A DNA stretch of 52,444 bases from Stemphylium vesicarium (Eukaryota > Ascomycota > Dothideomycetes > Pleosporales > Pleosporaceae): positions 1 to 52,444 of the forward strand of contig QXCR01000181.1 in assembly GCA_004380135.1 (NCBI GenBank), given 5' to 3'. How positions within the stretch are numbered: position 1 is the first letter of the stretch; each line of letters opens with the position of its first letter. Shown in pieces: positions 29,346-39,573 of the stretch. The translations under genes and the position numbers were made by a program. The notes under the pieces were generated by a model. The model was not told where the DNA came from. It worked only from the letters and a program-made list of their open reading frames with translations, and did not search any database.

Positions 29346-32275
29346 ATGGGTAGATGCTGCTTGTAGAAAAACACTCGTTTCCTCGCTGTAGGTTGTCTGC
29401 ATCAAGTTAGCCCAGCACAGTGTCGCCTGTTGACTATAGTAGCCGAGATCAACAAGTTGTATCTTCACGCTCCCTCCCTCACTGCTTGCGCTCTGCTACT
29501 CCAAAAGGATGCAATCAGGTAGGTTAGATAGTAATAACGTCGACATCTGTGCCTGAGCTCACTACAGTAGCTTGGCACCAGATGAACCACGTCAGCAGTT
29601 GAACCACCCCACCACTACAACAACAAAACTTCAACGCGTCATAACTCAACAACCATGCAACCGATTCAAGAAGCGATTGAATATTTGGAATCGCGTGAAG
29701 CTGGAGATAATTTCTCGTACCGCGAAGTTGCAAAAAAATTCGGAGTCAACCGCGTTACGCTGATGAGACGGCACAAACACGAAACTGAGGAGTATGGCGT
29801 ACGCAACCAATCCCTCCCCCCAGAATGTGAAGCCGAGCTTGTACAGTATATTGAAACGCTTACTGAACGGCGTTTGCCACCTACAAGGACAATGATACAA
29901 CAGTTTGCCAGCTAACTGGCTGGCAAACCGGTCTCCGAAAGCTGGGTTGACCGGTATCTCTGGCGGCATCCTAACCATCTGATCTCTCGATCAGGCAAAG
30001 CTATGGCCAAGGAGCGTACAAAAGCTGATTCAGGGGCAAAGTACAGCTTGTATTTCAAGCTTTTACATGAAAAGATGGAGGAGTACAATATACAACCCAG
30101 CCATATATTCAATATGGACGAAAAGGGGTTTTAACTTGGTCGGGTTGGCAATACAAAACGTATATTCAGCAGACGACTGTACGAGCAAAAAGGGGCAAGG
30201 CAAGCGCTTGAAGATGGCTCAACTAAGTGGATTAGAGTTGTAGCTTGTATTTGTTCGGATGGGAGCGCTTTGAGTCCAACTCTCATCTTCCAGGGAGCTA
30301 ACGGAGCTGTACAATCAAGCTGGGTTGAAGCTATACAAGCAGGAGAACACTCAGTATTTACTACGTCATCACCCTCCGGCTGGAGCAACAACGATATTGG
30401 ATTGGCTTGGCTTAAGGGGGTGTTCGAACGGGAGACCAGACGATACGCTTTAACTGGGTATCGATTACTACTCCTTGACGGCCACAAATCCCACGTATCC
30501 ATGGATTTTATTGAGTATTGTAACGACAACAAGATCCTCTTGTTTGTATTCCCCCCTCACGCTACTTATACGCTTCAACCCCTGGACGTTTGTATGTTCA
30601 AACCCCTGGCAACAGCTTACTCAACCTAGTTGATGGGATACCTCTAGGACAGCCAGGGGTTGCTCAATTTGACTAAAGGAGACTTCTTCCCGCTCTTCTG
30701 GAGATCCTGGACCTCTGTATTCAAACCTCTACTTATCAAAAGGTCTTTTGAAGCCACCGGTATACAGCCAGCTAACCTAGAGGTTGTACTCAAGAAGTTT
30801 CCTAAGGAGGCTTCAGATTCTGACAGCAGCCAGTCAGTCCTCTCTGGAGAGGATTGGCTCAAGCTTAAATCAATCGTACGCCGTGAGGTAAAGGATCAGA
30901 GCAGTAAAGGGGTCAAGAAGCTTTAACGAAGCTTGTGCCACATCTCAGCTCAAAACAGTATACTTCATGAGGAGATCAGGGGCCTCAGGCAGTCCCTAGC
31001 CATCAAGGAGAAGCGTAAAAAGCAGAGCTACACCCTCCAGCTTGATGAGGACGAGGTTTACCATGGGGGAGCCAAATTGTGGTCGCCCAGAAGTGTACAA
31101 CGCGCCCGCGATCGTCGGGTATCACAACAACGACAAGCTGAGCTTGAAAAGCTTCAAAAAGCTAAGGAGGCCGAGATCAAGAAGGCAGCTCGCGATTGTG
31201 ACGCAAAACTTAAAGCCGCGAGGCGTGTAGAGCGGGAGAAACGGGCGGAGGAGAAGAAAATAGAGGAGGCTGAAAAGACGGCCAAGAAACAACACCAACA
31301 GCTTATCAACAACACTAAGAAGCTTATAAAACTTTCCCAAAAGGGTAAGCGGAAGGCTTCAACAACCTATATGCCAGCTGCAAAGCGTCAAAAGCGTGGT
31401 GGTGTTGCTACAGCTGTGGTGGGAGCCGCACGGGTTGCATGAGCTGCTCCGCCGCGTAGTCGACGGGATCGAACTATAACGCCCTCTAAAAAATTATCTG
31501 AATAAGCCAAAGGTTTCGCAGGCCTGTATATAGTATAAATCTACTTTTGCGCAATTTTATTACGATTTGTGGGGGCTGTACAGCTCATTATTGTTGACTA
31601 TATTGGGTTATTGGGGTGGTTCAACTGGCGACGTGGTTCATCTGGTGCCAAGCTACTGTAGAACAGCTTTGACTTCTCCCAGAAAACTAGCCTTGTATGA
31701 ACGAGACGCCGTCGAAATAGTCAGTATGCTCCACCTGCGCTAACTACAAAATCGAGACCTGAAGCTCGCAGGAGCCAGCCGGCGCTCTCGAGAATATATT
31801 CAACAGCAATCTTGACATCCGAGCCCCAGACTCCAAGGTTGCAGCCATCTTCGAGCGCTTGAAAGCCAAAGAAGAGCTCTGGGTAAGTTGGCGTCTATAA
31901 ACCTCAGTTTTGTCAAGCTCTGCTGATGTTCCGACCTAGGTCAACTACGACCCTGAAAAAGAGTACTGCCCTATTGCACGCCTGAACATCAGCGAGTCGA
32001 GACAGTATAAGCAGGGTGCTGAGGGCTACTATTACATCTTGAGATGCAAGTGTGGAGACTTGAGCAGAGACTTCTGGGTTGTTGCACACCAGACCTGTGT
32101 CAAGAAAGCCTGGCATCGATGCCTTCGATATCCCCGCTCTGGCAGCTGCACGCAGAAAACCATAGCAACAAGCTTCTTCCACGCAGCATACTTGGAGGAG
32201 GACGGTCGGTATACCGTAAGAGAAGTCAGTGGCATTGGAAACTACAACAACTATGTAACGATACGACAACTATAA
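29346..32275 (+). CDS. Five-exon gene of unknown function, intron 2 enlarged by a pogo transposon
   Basis: Exons at 29346-29362, 29411-29518, 31668-31719, 31772-31882 and 31940-32275 give 207 residues with no internal stop and an exon sum divisible by three. Introns 1, 3 and 4 are 48, 52 and 57 nt; intron 3 uses a GTCAGT donor like one in the second DUF3723 gene. Intron 2 spans 29519-31667, but removing the element at 29563-31661 (one TA kept) leaves a normal 52-nt intron. The protein starts MGRCCFPAQC, continues LLTIVAEINKLYLHAPSL and KVAAIFERLKAKEELW, and ends with a Cys-bearing part (YYYILRCKCGDLSRDFW, HQTCVKKAWHRCLRYPR). I do not recognise the family. Whether the 2.1-kb intron is still spliced is unknown. 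Confidence 0.6.
29563..31661. mobile_element. Pogo/Fot1-type DNA transposon, 2.1 kb, inactivated
   Basis: Terminal inverted repeats of about 49 bp (starting TACAGTAGCTTGGCACCAGA at both ends, two mismatches) with TA at each outer edge, the normal Tc1/mariner/pogo target duplication. The interior is one transposase frame on the plus strand, broken by several stops. It sits inside intron 2 of the gene starting at 29346. Confidence 0.92.
29655..31442 (+). pseudogene. Pogo-type transposase with about five stop codons
   Basis: The conserved text runs in one frame from 29655 to 31442, interrupted near 29913 (TAA), 30132 (TAA), 30627 (TAG), 30644 (TAG) and 30924 (TAA). Domains in order are an N-terminal psq-type helix-turn-helix (FSYREVAKKFGVNRVTLMRR), a CENP-B/Tc5-type second helix-turn-helix around WVDRYLWRHPNH, the DDE_1 core with IFNMDEKGF, LLLDGHKSHV and LQPLD carrying the three acidic residues, and a Lys/Glu-rich coiled C-terminus. 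Every stop could come from a CAA/CAG glutamine by C-to-T change, for example at YST*LMGYL*DSQG. This is the pattern of repeat-induced point mutation. The element cannot make its own transposase. Confidence 0.9.
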
Positions 32276-32353
32276 ACCACAGCCACGCGCATAGCACATC
32301 GTCTTAATGTCACGTGTTCCTGCTGTGTTCGAATATTACGCACGCCAGGTCAC

Positions 32354-33502
32354 CTATTCCGAGCTAGGGTCTACCGAGCCAAGCAGCATTGTGCGCACAA
32401 GCTTGCCAGTCACGATAACTGGAGAGATGGTAGCAGGTAGCTCTACATACTTACAAAAGCCCCCGTTGCTGTAGCTGCGGTGGCTTAGTCTGCGCCAAAC
32501 ATCGCCATCTCCCGTATCGGGTAGACTGGCAAAGCAGATGCCATGAGCATGTGTCCCTTGCGACTTACTGCTCTTCTTGTCCTTTTGGGTGGTCTTGTGA
32601 GCCTCCGCGCTTGCGCTCGAGAGGCGGTCGATGTGCGCTTGCGGTACTGTGCCCTTGACGACGATGATGCTGACCTTTGAGCCAAGCCCACCTCGAGCAG
32701 ACTTCTTGACATCAGTCAGTGCCTGAAGTGCGACATTGGCCAAGGCAATGCCAGTTCCCGCGTCATAAGATGTCTTCATAAGGTTCTCGTAGTTGTGGAC
32801 TGCAAAGTCGAGGGGGACGGGTTCCATGTAGCGGGGGAGGAGGTCTCTCGCTTTCTGGCTGATCTTGTCCTTTAGGGCTTCATGAGAACAGTCCTGTACG
32901 CAGCTGTAGCTGTTGTAGGCATCTTCGATCGTCTTGGTCATCTCTTCGGTGGCGCTTCTTTTGTGCTGGCTAGGGCGCAGCTCTGGCGAGAGCATCGAAT
33001 CATCGTGACGGCGGACACTGCTTTCAGCCGGCGTCAAGTTAAAGCGATAGCCTTCGCGTGTCTGCTTGAAGGCAGTGTGCAAGTCGTCTTCTCCAACGTG
33101 CAGGCTGCCGGTGTGTACAAGATACTCCGTCCATAGCTGGACCCCTTCCTGCAGACTGCTGATGCTGGTGAGCCTCAATAAGGCCTCTGTGTCTCTAGCG
33201 GGATAGCGGAGTGGCCGATTAGGGAAGATCACAGTAGCACTTTTCGGCCTGATGCGATCGAAAACGGACTTGAAGATAAGCAGGAGATCGAACTGCAGTT
33301 TCCAGTAGTCGGGCAGATCTTCGTGTAGGAAGATCTGGAAGGCTCTTTCTGCGACCTGCGCCTGGAACTCGCCATCGTCGACCAGGTCCCACAGAGAGCC
33401 GCTTGTGTGCTTTCGAGCGGTACCTGGAAGCCGGGTGTGCAACGGCACGTCAGCAGTAGATTCGTGTTCCATCGAAAAGAGTCTAGAGTTGGCGCAGCCC
33501 AT
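32354..33502 (-). CDS. Hypothetical protein with N-terminal MGCANS acylation-type motif
   Basis: An intronless frame of 382 residues from the ATG at 33502; a start at 33544 would add 14 residues. I prefer 33502 because it begins MGCANSRL, a fit to the N-myristoylation consensus MGxxxS/T with an adjacent cysteine for palmitoylation. The rest is globular without signal peptide or membrane segment (FQIFLHEDLPDYWKLQFDLL; VPLDFAVHNYENLMKTSYDA; LGSKVSIIVVKGTVPQAHID). I do not recognise the family. If acylated it would sit on the inner face of a membrane. It is divergent from the first AA11-like gene with 273 bp between starts. Confidence 0.7.
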   Translation of the reverse strand: MGCANSRLFSMEHESTADVPLHTRLPGTARKHTSGSLWDLVDDGEFQAQVAERAFQIFLHEDLPDYWKLQFDLLLIFKSVFDRIRPKSATVIFPNRPLRYPARDTEALLRLTSISSLQEGVQLWTEYLVHTGSLHVGEDDLHTAFKQTREGYRFNLTPAESSVRRHDDSMLSPELRPSQHKRSATEEMTKTIEDAYNSYSCVQDCSHEALKDKISQKARDLLPRYMEPVPLDFAVHNYENLMKTSYDAGTGIALANVALQALTDVKKSARGGLGSKVSIIVVKGTVPQAHIDRLSSASAEAHKTTQKDKKSSKSQGTHAHGICFASLPDTGDGDVWRRLSHRSYSNGGFCKYVELPATISPVIVTGKLVRTMLLGSVDPSSE

Positions 33503-33695
33503 GCTTGGGAAAGCTGACCAGGAAAGCGTGTTTGTTCGCAACATGAACGTTACAGCGACGCTCAGGCCTTTTGAGCTAGCTGATAGCCAACAGGGCAGGA
33601 CGATTGTGCACGCCTCACAAAGGTGCGCCCTAGACTCTAAGAACTATATGGCCCGTCGTTCGCGCTAGCTGTCTTATGCGTGGTCGAGAGGACCG

Positions 33696-33702
33696 TATAA
33701 AA
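33696..33702 (+). promoter_or_regulatory. TATA box of the first AA11-like gene
   Basis: TATAAAA, 74-80 nt before the ATG at 33776. Confidence 0.48.
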
Positions 33703-33775
33703 CAGAACGCACTATATACTATCCAACGCAAGCACAAGCTGGAACTTTCGTCTCTATTACCTTACAACATCCAGC

Positions 33776-34906
33776 ATGCATCTGATATTTCTCTGGGCCC
33801 TCGTTCCAACCGTACTAGTCAGTCCGCATGTGTTCGTCGGAGAACCTGCACCCTTCCAGTGGGATCTCCCAGTGGAAAAGCTGATCATGCCAATGAACGG
33901 CGACCCCAACTACCAAGGCCCAGAATGGGGCCAGCAGCCCTTCCCATGTAAGGATCACCATAGAGGGTCGACTCCTCCAGAGCCTCAGACGACCTGGCAT
34001 GTCGGAAGCAGGGCCACGTTCCAGTATGTCAGCTTGAACCCGAGTGCTCACTCGAAGCGACTCACACCATCCTTACAGGATCTACGACTCGACCAACACA
34101 ACTGGCTCTAGCATGCACGACCCTGGCGCGGCACACTCTGGAGGCTCGTGCCAGGCATCGCTTTCCTACGATGGCGGAGAAACGTGGATCGTCGTTCAGA
34201 GCTGGGAAGGAAACTGCTTGCGCGTGCGAAAAGGCCAAGAAGGACAACTCACCAATTCTTACGACACCGATCAGAGCTACTCTTTCGACCTGCCTGGTTC
34301 GCTTCCAGGGGCAGACACAGCTATCTTCGCGTGGTGAGATCAGCGTCTCCAGCTACAAGACATGACTGACTCAGCAGGACCTGGCTAAACGCATCTGGCA
34401 ATCGCGAGTTCTACATGTCATGCTCGCCCGTAAAGCTGGTAGCATCACAGTCTTCGAACAGCCCCCCGTCAGACTATCCGATGTACATCGCCAATCTCCA
34501 AGCGAGTCCAGAAACAGCGGGCTCGCAGCACTCGATGTGGTCTCAGTGCTACATTCCGCAGAACGTGTGGATCCGCTATCCCCAACGGTACAAGGGCATC
34601 AACGCACCGATCGTAGCCGAAACGCTCCCAAGCAACAGCCAGGTTCAGTTTCTGCAGCTCGAAGACGATGGCGGGATATGCGGATCAGACAACAAGGAAA
34701 GAGTCGAGGCTCTCGGACTTCACTCTGGTTCGAACAGCCAAGAACCGAGTGCTCCGTCCTATACGAGTGAGCTCGTAACAGACCGAGCGTCATCTGAAAG
34801 CAGGCAGTTGTGGTCCGCTACGTGGTCAACCAGCACACCCTCTCCATCAGACGTGTTGTGGGCTGTGCCATCCACAGAGAGATCTAACCTCCCTCCCTGT
34901 TGGTAG
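33776..34906 (+). CDS. AA11-like lytic polysaccharide monooxygenase, copy 1, 3' end inside a transposon repeat
   Basis: A secreted copper oxygenase-like protein of about 343 residues in three exons, introns at 34024-34078 and 34334-34377. The signal peptide MHLIFLWALVPTVLVS is followed by PHVFVGEPAPF. The core has the AA11 landmarks: AAHSGGSCQASLSYDGGETW (second copper-ligand His and the GGSCQ block), then IFAWTWLNASGNREFYMSCS and YIANL before the C-terminal half. AA11 enzymes oxidise chitin using a histidine brace formed by His1 and the HxGGSCQ histidine; here the predicted mature N-terminus is not clearly His, so activity is uncertain. From 34885 the frame is in the terminal repeat of the 7.1-kb element and stops within it (SNLPPCW), so the native C-terminus may be lost. 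Another intron near 34771 is possible. Confidence 0.76.
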
Positions 34907-34952
34907 AATATCCCGCCGCGCAGAACCACGAACATCGTTCAAGCACCACCGA
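34885..34952 (+). repeat. Left terminal inverted repeat of the 7.1-kb segment
   Basis: Starts TAACCTCCCTCCCTGTTGGT and continues through CCGCGCAGAACCA to about TTCAAGCACCACC. Matches the reverse complement of 41943-42010, mostly with transition differences. Confidence 0.72.
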
Positions 34953-35636
34953 CTCGACCTCATCCTCTAATAAAGACTGAGCTAGCCTGGAATTGCACTC
35001 CTAGCGTGTCTTCGCCTACTGTATATCTTCAATACGAAAAATACAGCATTGCTGGTTTTGCTTCTAGGCAATCTGTCTTTGGCTCCAGAAGCTGCAACGA
35101 CGATGCACCCTTGCTCCACCACTAACAAGCACGATTATCGTCTGTTCGGAGCATTTGAACCATGTTCCATTACATTAAATAGAACTGGACGAAGTTTGAT
35201 AATGTGCAGCCTCTATTTACATACACTCCGAGTTTGTCCGCATTCGCAGACAGGATCTTGTGTTTTGACGTGGGGACTGGTCGCGCTTACATAGCGGGAT
35301 TTTGTACGCTTAGCGGTCTGCATTGTACGTCCATGCTATGCCAAGAAAGTCTGGGCTGTGGCGCGTGCTGGCTATCTTTAGTCACGTCATGTCTTGCCCA
35401 ACGGTCGTCTTCCTGACGCACCCACAGGTCAACGCCCGTCATAGCCTGCCCAGATGCTTAGCAAAGCAAGGCAATCTACTCTTTTCTCCATGTGTGAACA
35501 TGCACCTACCTGCATCTATCGACGTTAACGGCGGCACGCGAGAGCGCAATCGATCGATCTAACAGCTTGATAGGCTGCCGCGCTTCCATGCTGTCCAGCC
35601 TGATGCGAGCAAGGACCGAAGCTCCTCCTTCACAAC

Positions 35637-38600
35637 ATGCGACTGCTTGAGATACAACATGACGGCACGATCGCGCTCACCGAAGACTTGATAGGCGCCG
35701 GCAATGTGCCCGCCTACGCTATACTCTCGCACACGTGGCAGGCTGGTCAGGAAGTCACCTTCGACGAGTTTAAAAGAGGTCTTGGACGTGACAAGGCTGG
35801 CTTCGACAAGATCCGCTTCTGCGCACAACAGGCTCAGTGGGACGGCCTGCGGTACTTCTGGGTGGATGCATGCTGCATCAACAAGGCAGATCATGTCGAG
35901 CTTCAGCATGCGATCAACTCCATGTTCCGCTGGTACCAGGAGGCGACTCGATGCTACGTTCTTCTAACGGACGTGCTAAATACTAGGCCAGCGACCAATC
36001 GTGTATCCGAAATACCCGCTTGGGAAGGAGAGTTTCGGCGAAGCAGGTGGTTTACTCGAGGTTGGACGCTCCAAGAGCTGCTTGCTCCGCGCGTTGTAAG
36101 CTTCTACGCTAGAGGCTGGACGCATCTAGGAGACCGATACAATCTCAAACAACTCATCCGCGAGATCACAAGCATCCCCTGCCCTGCCCTTGCAGGCGCC
36201 AGGTTGGACACCTACAGCGTAGAGCAGCGCCTATCTTGGTCAAGCAATCGTCAAACTACGCGCGAAGAGGACAAGGCGTACTCGTTGCTGGGTATCTTTG
36301 GCGTCTTCACGTTCCTCAACTATGGCGAAGGCGAGATCAATGCTTTCAGAAGGCTGCGAAAAGCGATCGCGGAAAACTCGCAGGAACCGTCCCAGCCAAA
36401 TGCGTCACCTGGTACGTACAAAGGCAGCCAGATAGTCAGTTTTTTGTGTGTCTGATCCGTTTGCGCTGACCTGCCAGCTGTCCACCATCCCTCGTACTAC
36501 ATACCGTTTCCTAAGAACCGATACTTCGTCGGAAGGAGAGAAGAGCTCGAGGTACTCAGTCAGACGCTACTGGGGGACACAGGCTGCCAAAAGATGTCGA
36601 TTGTGGGACTCGGTGGGGCTGGAAAGACACAGCTAGCCTTGCGGTTTGCATACACAGTCAGAGAGACTATGTCCGCTGTCTCGATCTTCTGGATGCCTGC
36701 ACTTAGCATGGAGAGCTACGAGCAAGCCTGTGTGGCCGTTGCCGCTGCTTTGCACATCAGTCAGGCGGAGATGGGCAAAGACAACGCAAAAGAGCTGGTG
36801 AAAGAGCATCTGAGTGCAGATCAGGCTGGACCGTGGCTGCTTGTGCTCGATAATGCAGATGATCACGACATCTTGTATGGGACCGAGCATGCTCCAGGCA
36901 TCATCGACTACCTACCGGAGAGCGAGAAGGGCATGACCATATTCACCACGAGGGTACAAGAGCTAGCCGTGTCGTTGACACGAGGCGACGTTCTAGAGCT
37001 GGGGTCCATGAGCAAACTAGACGCCACGAACTTCTTGGAGAAGACTTTGATAACAAAAAGTCTCACCGAGGACCGCGAAGCGGTAGAGGAACTACTAGAC
37101 GAGTTGGCGTTCCTCCCTTTGGCCATCGCCCAGGCTGCTGCGTACCTAAACATGAACAGAACAACCATCACAAAGTATCTGCGGCTGCTAAGGCACACGG
37201 AGCAAGACACTATCAGTCTGATGAGCAAAGAGTTCCGCGACCAAACACGCTACAAGGGCTCGGCGAACGCAGTGGCCTCGACGTGGGTAGTGTCGTTCAG
37301 TCAGCTTCGAGAGCGCGACGCGGTGGCAGCAGATCTGCTAGCGTTCATGTCGTGCATCGAGTGGAAGGCGATACCGCAGTCGCTGCTACCAAAGCTGCAA
37401 TCGCAAGAGCGATTAGAAGAGGCTATTGGCACGCTCTGTGGGTACTCTTTTGTGTCGAGGCGTGAAGGCGACAATACTAGTGAGGTTGATGGAGAAGAAG
37501 AATGGTATGATCTGCATCGACTTGTGCATCTGGCTACCAGAGTCTGGGTAGACAAGTATGGTAGTACCGCAGATGTGGTGCAGCAGGCTGTGGCACATAT
37601 TGCCGAGGTTTTTCCGAGCGACGACTTTGCCAACCAGGCCGTATGGAGAGCATACATGCCGCACGCACTGCGACTACTTCATACAAAAAGATCTGTTGAT
37701 GCTCAAAGCAAAGCCAAGCTGAGTTTTTGGGTGGGACTATGCCTAGATTTCGATGGTAGAGTTCCAGAAGCAGTGCGATGGCTAGAGGAGTGCTGGCGGT
37801 GTAGAGAAGTGCTGGATGAGGACAATCCAGATCGACTGGAAGCGCAGCATGCGCTTAGTGTTTCCTACCAGGCGAACGGACAGATTAAGGACGCTCTAAG
37901 GCTGCTAGAGCACGTAGTCAAGGTGCGCGACGATACACTTGCAGAGACTCACCCTGATCGGCTAGCGTCGCAGCATGCGCTTAGTGTTTCCTACCAGGCG
38001 AACGGACAGATCGAGGACGCTCTGAGGCTGCTAGAGCACGTAGTCAAGGTGCGCGACGATACACTTGCAGAGACTCACCCTCGTCGCCTAGCGTCGCAGC
38101 ATCAGCTTGGTGTTTCCTACCAGGCGAACGGACAGATTAAGGACGCTCTAAGGCTGCTAGAGCACGTAGTTAAGGTGCAAGACAATACGCTCGCAGAGAC
38201 TCACCCTGATCGGCTAGCGTCGCAGCATGCGCTTAGTGTTTCCTACCAGGCGAACGGACAGATTAAGGACGCTCTGAGGCTGCTAGAGCACGTAGTTAAG
38301 GTGCAAGACACTACACTTGCAGAGACTCACCCTCGTCGGCTGGCGTCGCAGCATGCGCTTAGTGTTTCCTACCAGGCGAACGGACAGATCGAGGACACTC
38401 TGAGGCTGCTAGAGCATGTGGTCAAGGTGCGCGACGATACACTTGCAGAGACTCACCCTTCTCGGCTAGCGTCGCAGCATCAGCTTAGTGTTTCCTACCA
38501 GGCGAACGGACAGATCGAGGACGCTGTAAGGCTGCTAGAGCACGTAGTTAAGGTGCAAGACAATACGCTCGCAGAGACTCACCCTGATCGGCTAGCGTCG

Positions 38601-39269
38601 CAGCATGCGCTTAGTGTTTCCTACCAGGCGAACGGACAGATCAAGGACGCTCTAAGGCTGCTAGAGCACGTAGTTAAGGTGCAAGACACTACACTCGTAG
38701 AGACTCACCCTCGTCGGCTGGCGTCGCAGCATCAGCTTGGTGTTTCCTACCAGGCGAACGGACAGATCGAGGACGCTGTGAGGCTGCTAGAGCACGTAGT
38801 TAAGGTGCAAGACAATACGCTCGCAGAGACTCACCCTGATCGGCTAGCGTCGCAGCATGCACTTAGTGTTTCCTACCAGGCGAACGGACAGATCAAGGAC
38901 GCTCTGAGGCTGCTAGAGCACGTAGTTAAGGTGCAAGACACTACACTTATAGAGACTCACCCTCGTCGCCTAGCGTCGCAGCATGCGCTTAGTGTTTCCT
39001 ACCAGGCGAACGGACAGATCGAGGACGCTCTAAGGCTGCTAGAGCACGTAGTTAAGGTGCAAGACACTACACTCGCAGAGACTCACCCTTCTCGGCTAGC
39101 ATCGCAGCATGCGCTTAGTGTTTCCTACCAGGCGAACGGACAGATCAAGGACGCTCTGAGGCTGCTAGAGCATGTGGTTAAGGTGCGCGACGATACACTT
39201 GCAGAGACTCACCCTGATCGGCTAGCGTCGGAGGGCTGGTTACGCTATATGATTTCGCGTGAAGAGTAA
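35637..39269 (+). CDS. NOD-like receptor: HET - NB-ARC - TPR
   Basis: A two-exon gene of about 1188 residues, intron 36412-36477. Residues 22-165 are a HET domain (YAILSHTW, YFWVDACCINK, RGWTLQELLAP), a fungal cell-death effector used in non-self recognition. Residues 270-560 are the NB-ARC ATPase: VGRREEL, P-loop GLGGAGKTQLALRF, Walker B LLVLDNADD, TIFTTR, and LPLAIAQAAAYL at the GLPL position. Residues 712-1173 are 11 tetratricopeptide units of 42 residues, nearly identical (LASQHALSVSYQANGQIKDA), ending LASEGWLRYMISREE. TPR arrays sense ligands; the NB-ARC switches the protein into oligomers that trigger the HET domain. All switch motifs are intact. It lies inside the 7.1-kb TIR-bounded segment. 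NLRs are recurrent Starship cargo. Confidence 0.93.
37836..39221 (+). repeat. Eleven tandem 126-bp TPR-coding repeats
   Basis: Exactly 11 x 126 bp in frame. Units differ at only a few codons: A/Q after LASQH, S/G before VSYQ, K/E in QIxD, and R-D/Q-N/Q-T in VKVxDxT. Some unit pairs recur as blocks, which suggests recent unequal exchange or gene conversion. Confidence 0.95.
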
Positions 39270-39573
39270 ATTCTATTCTTTCTCCTGCAACATTCCTATG
39301 TCGTGTATTTTCGGCAGCGTTTCTTGATGCAACGCTTCGACATGCCTCAGGCAGTCAGGCGCTTCAAAGGCTGTATTTCAGAGCTAAGGTATGGGAATAC
39401 ACGCAAGCATAGCCGTTGCGACTTGACAGTAATCTATACATGTCGTAAATCCTAAAAAAAAAAGGTCTCGAGAATTATAGAGTAAGTTAATCCACTCAAT
39501 CGCGAAGGCCTGAGGACTTAACTTGCATGTCTAGAAGATTTCTGACAAATATACATCTAAACTATGTAGAGTG

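Noticed and set aside
39274..39573. Possible end of the second pogo element immediately after the NLR
   Set aside because: I looked for short inverted repeats closer to the transposase (39.4-39.6 kb against 41.5-41.7 kb) and saw no convincing pair, so the outer 34885/42010 repeats remain the best boundary.
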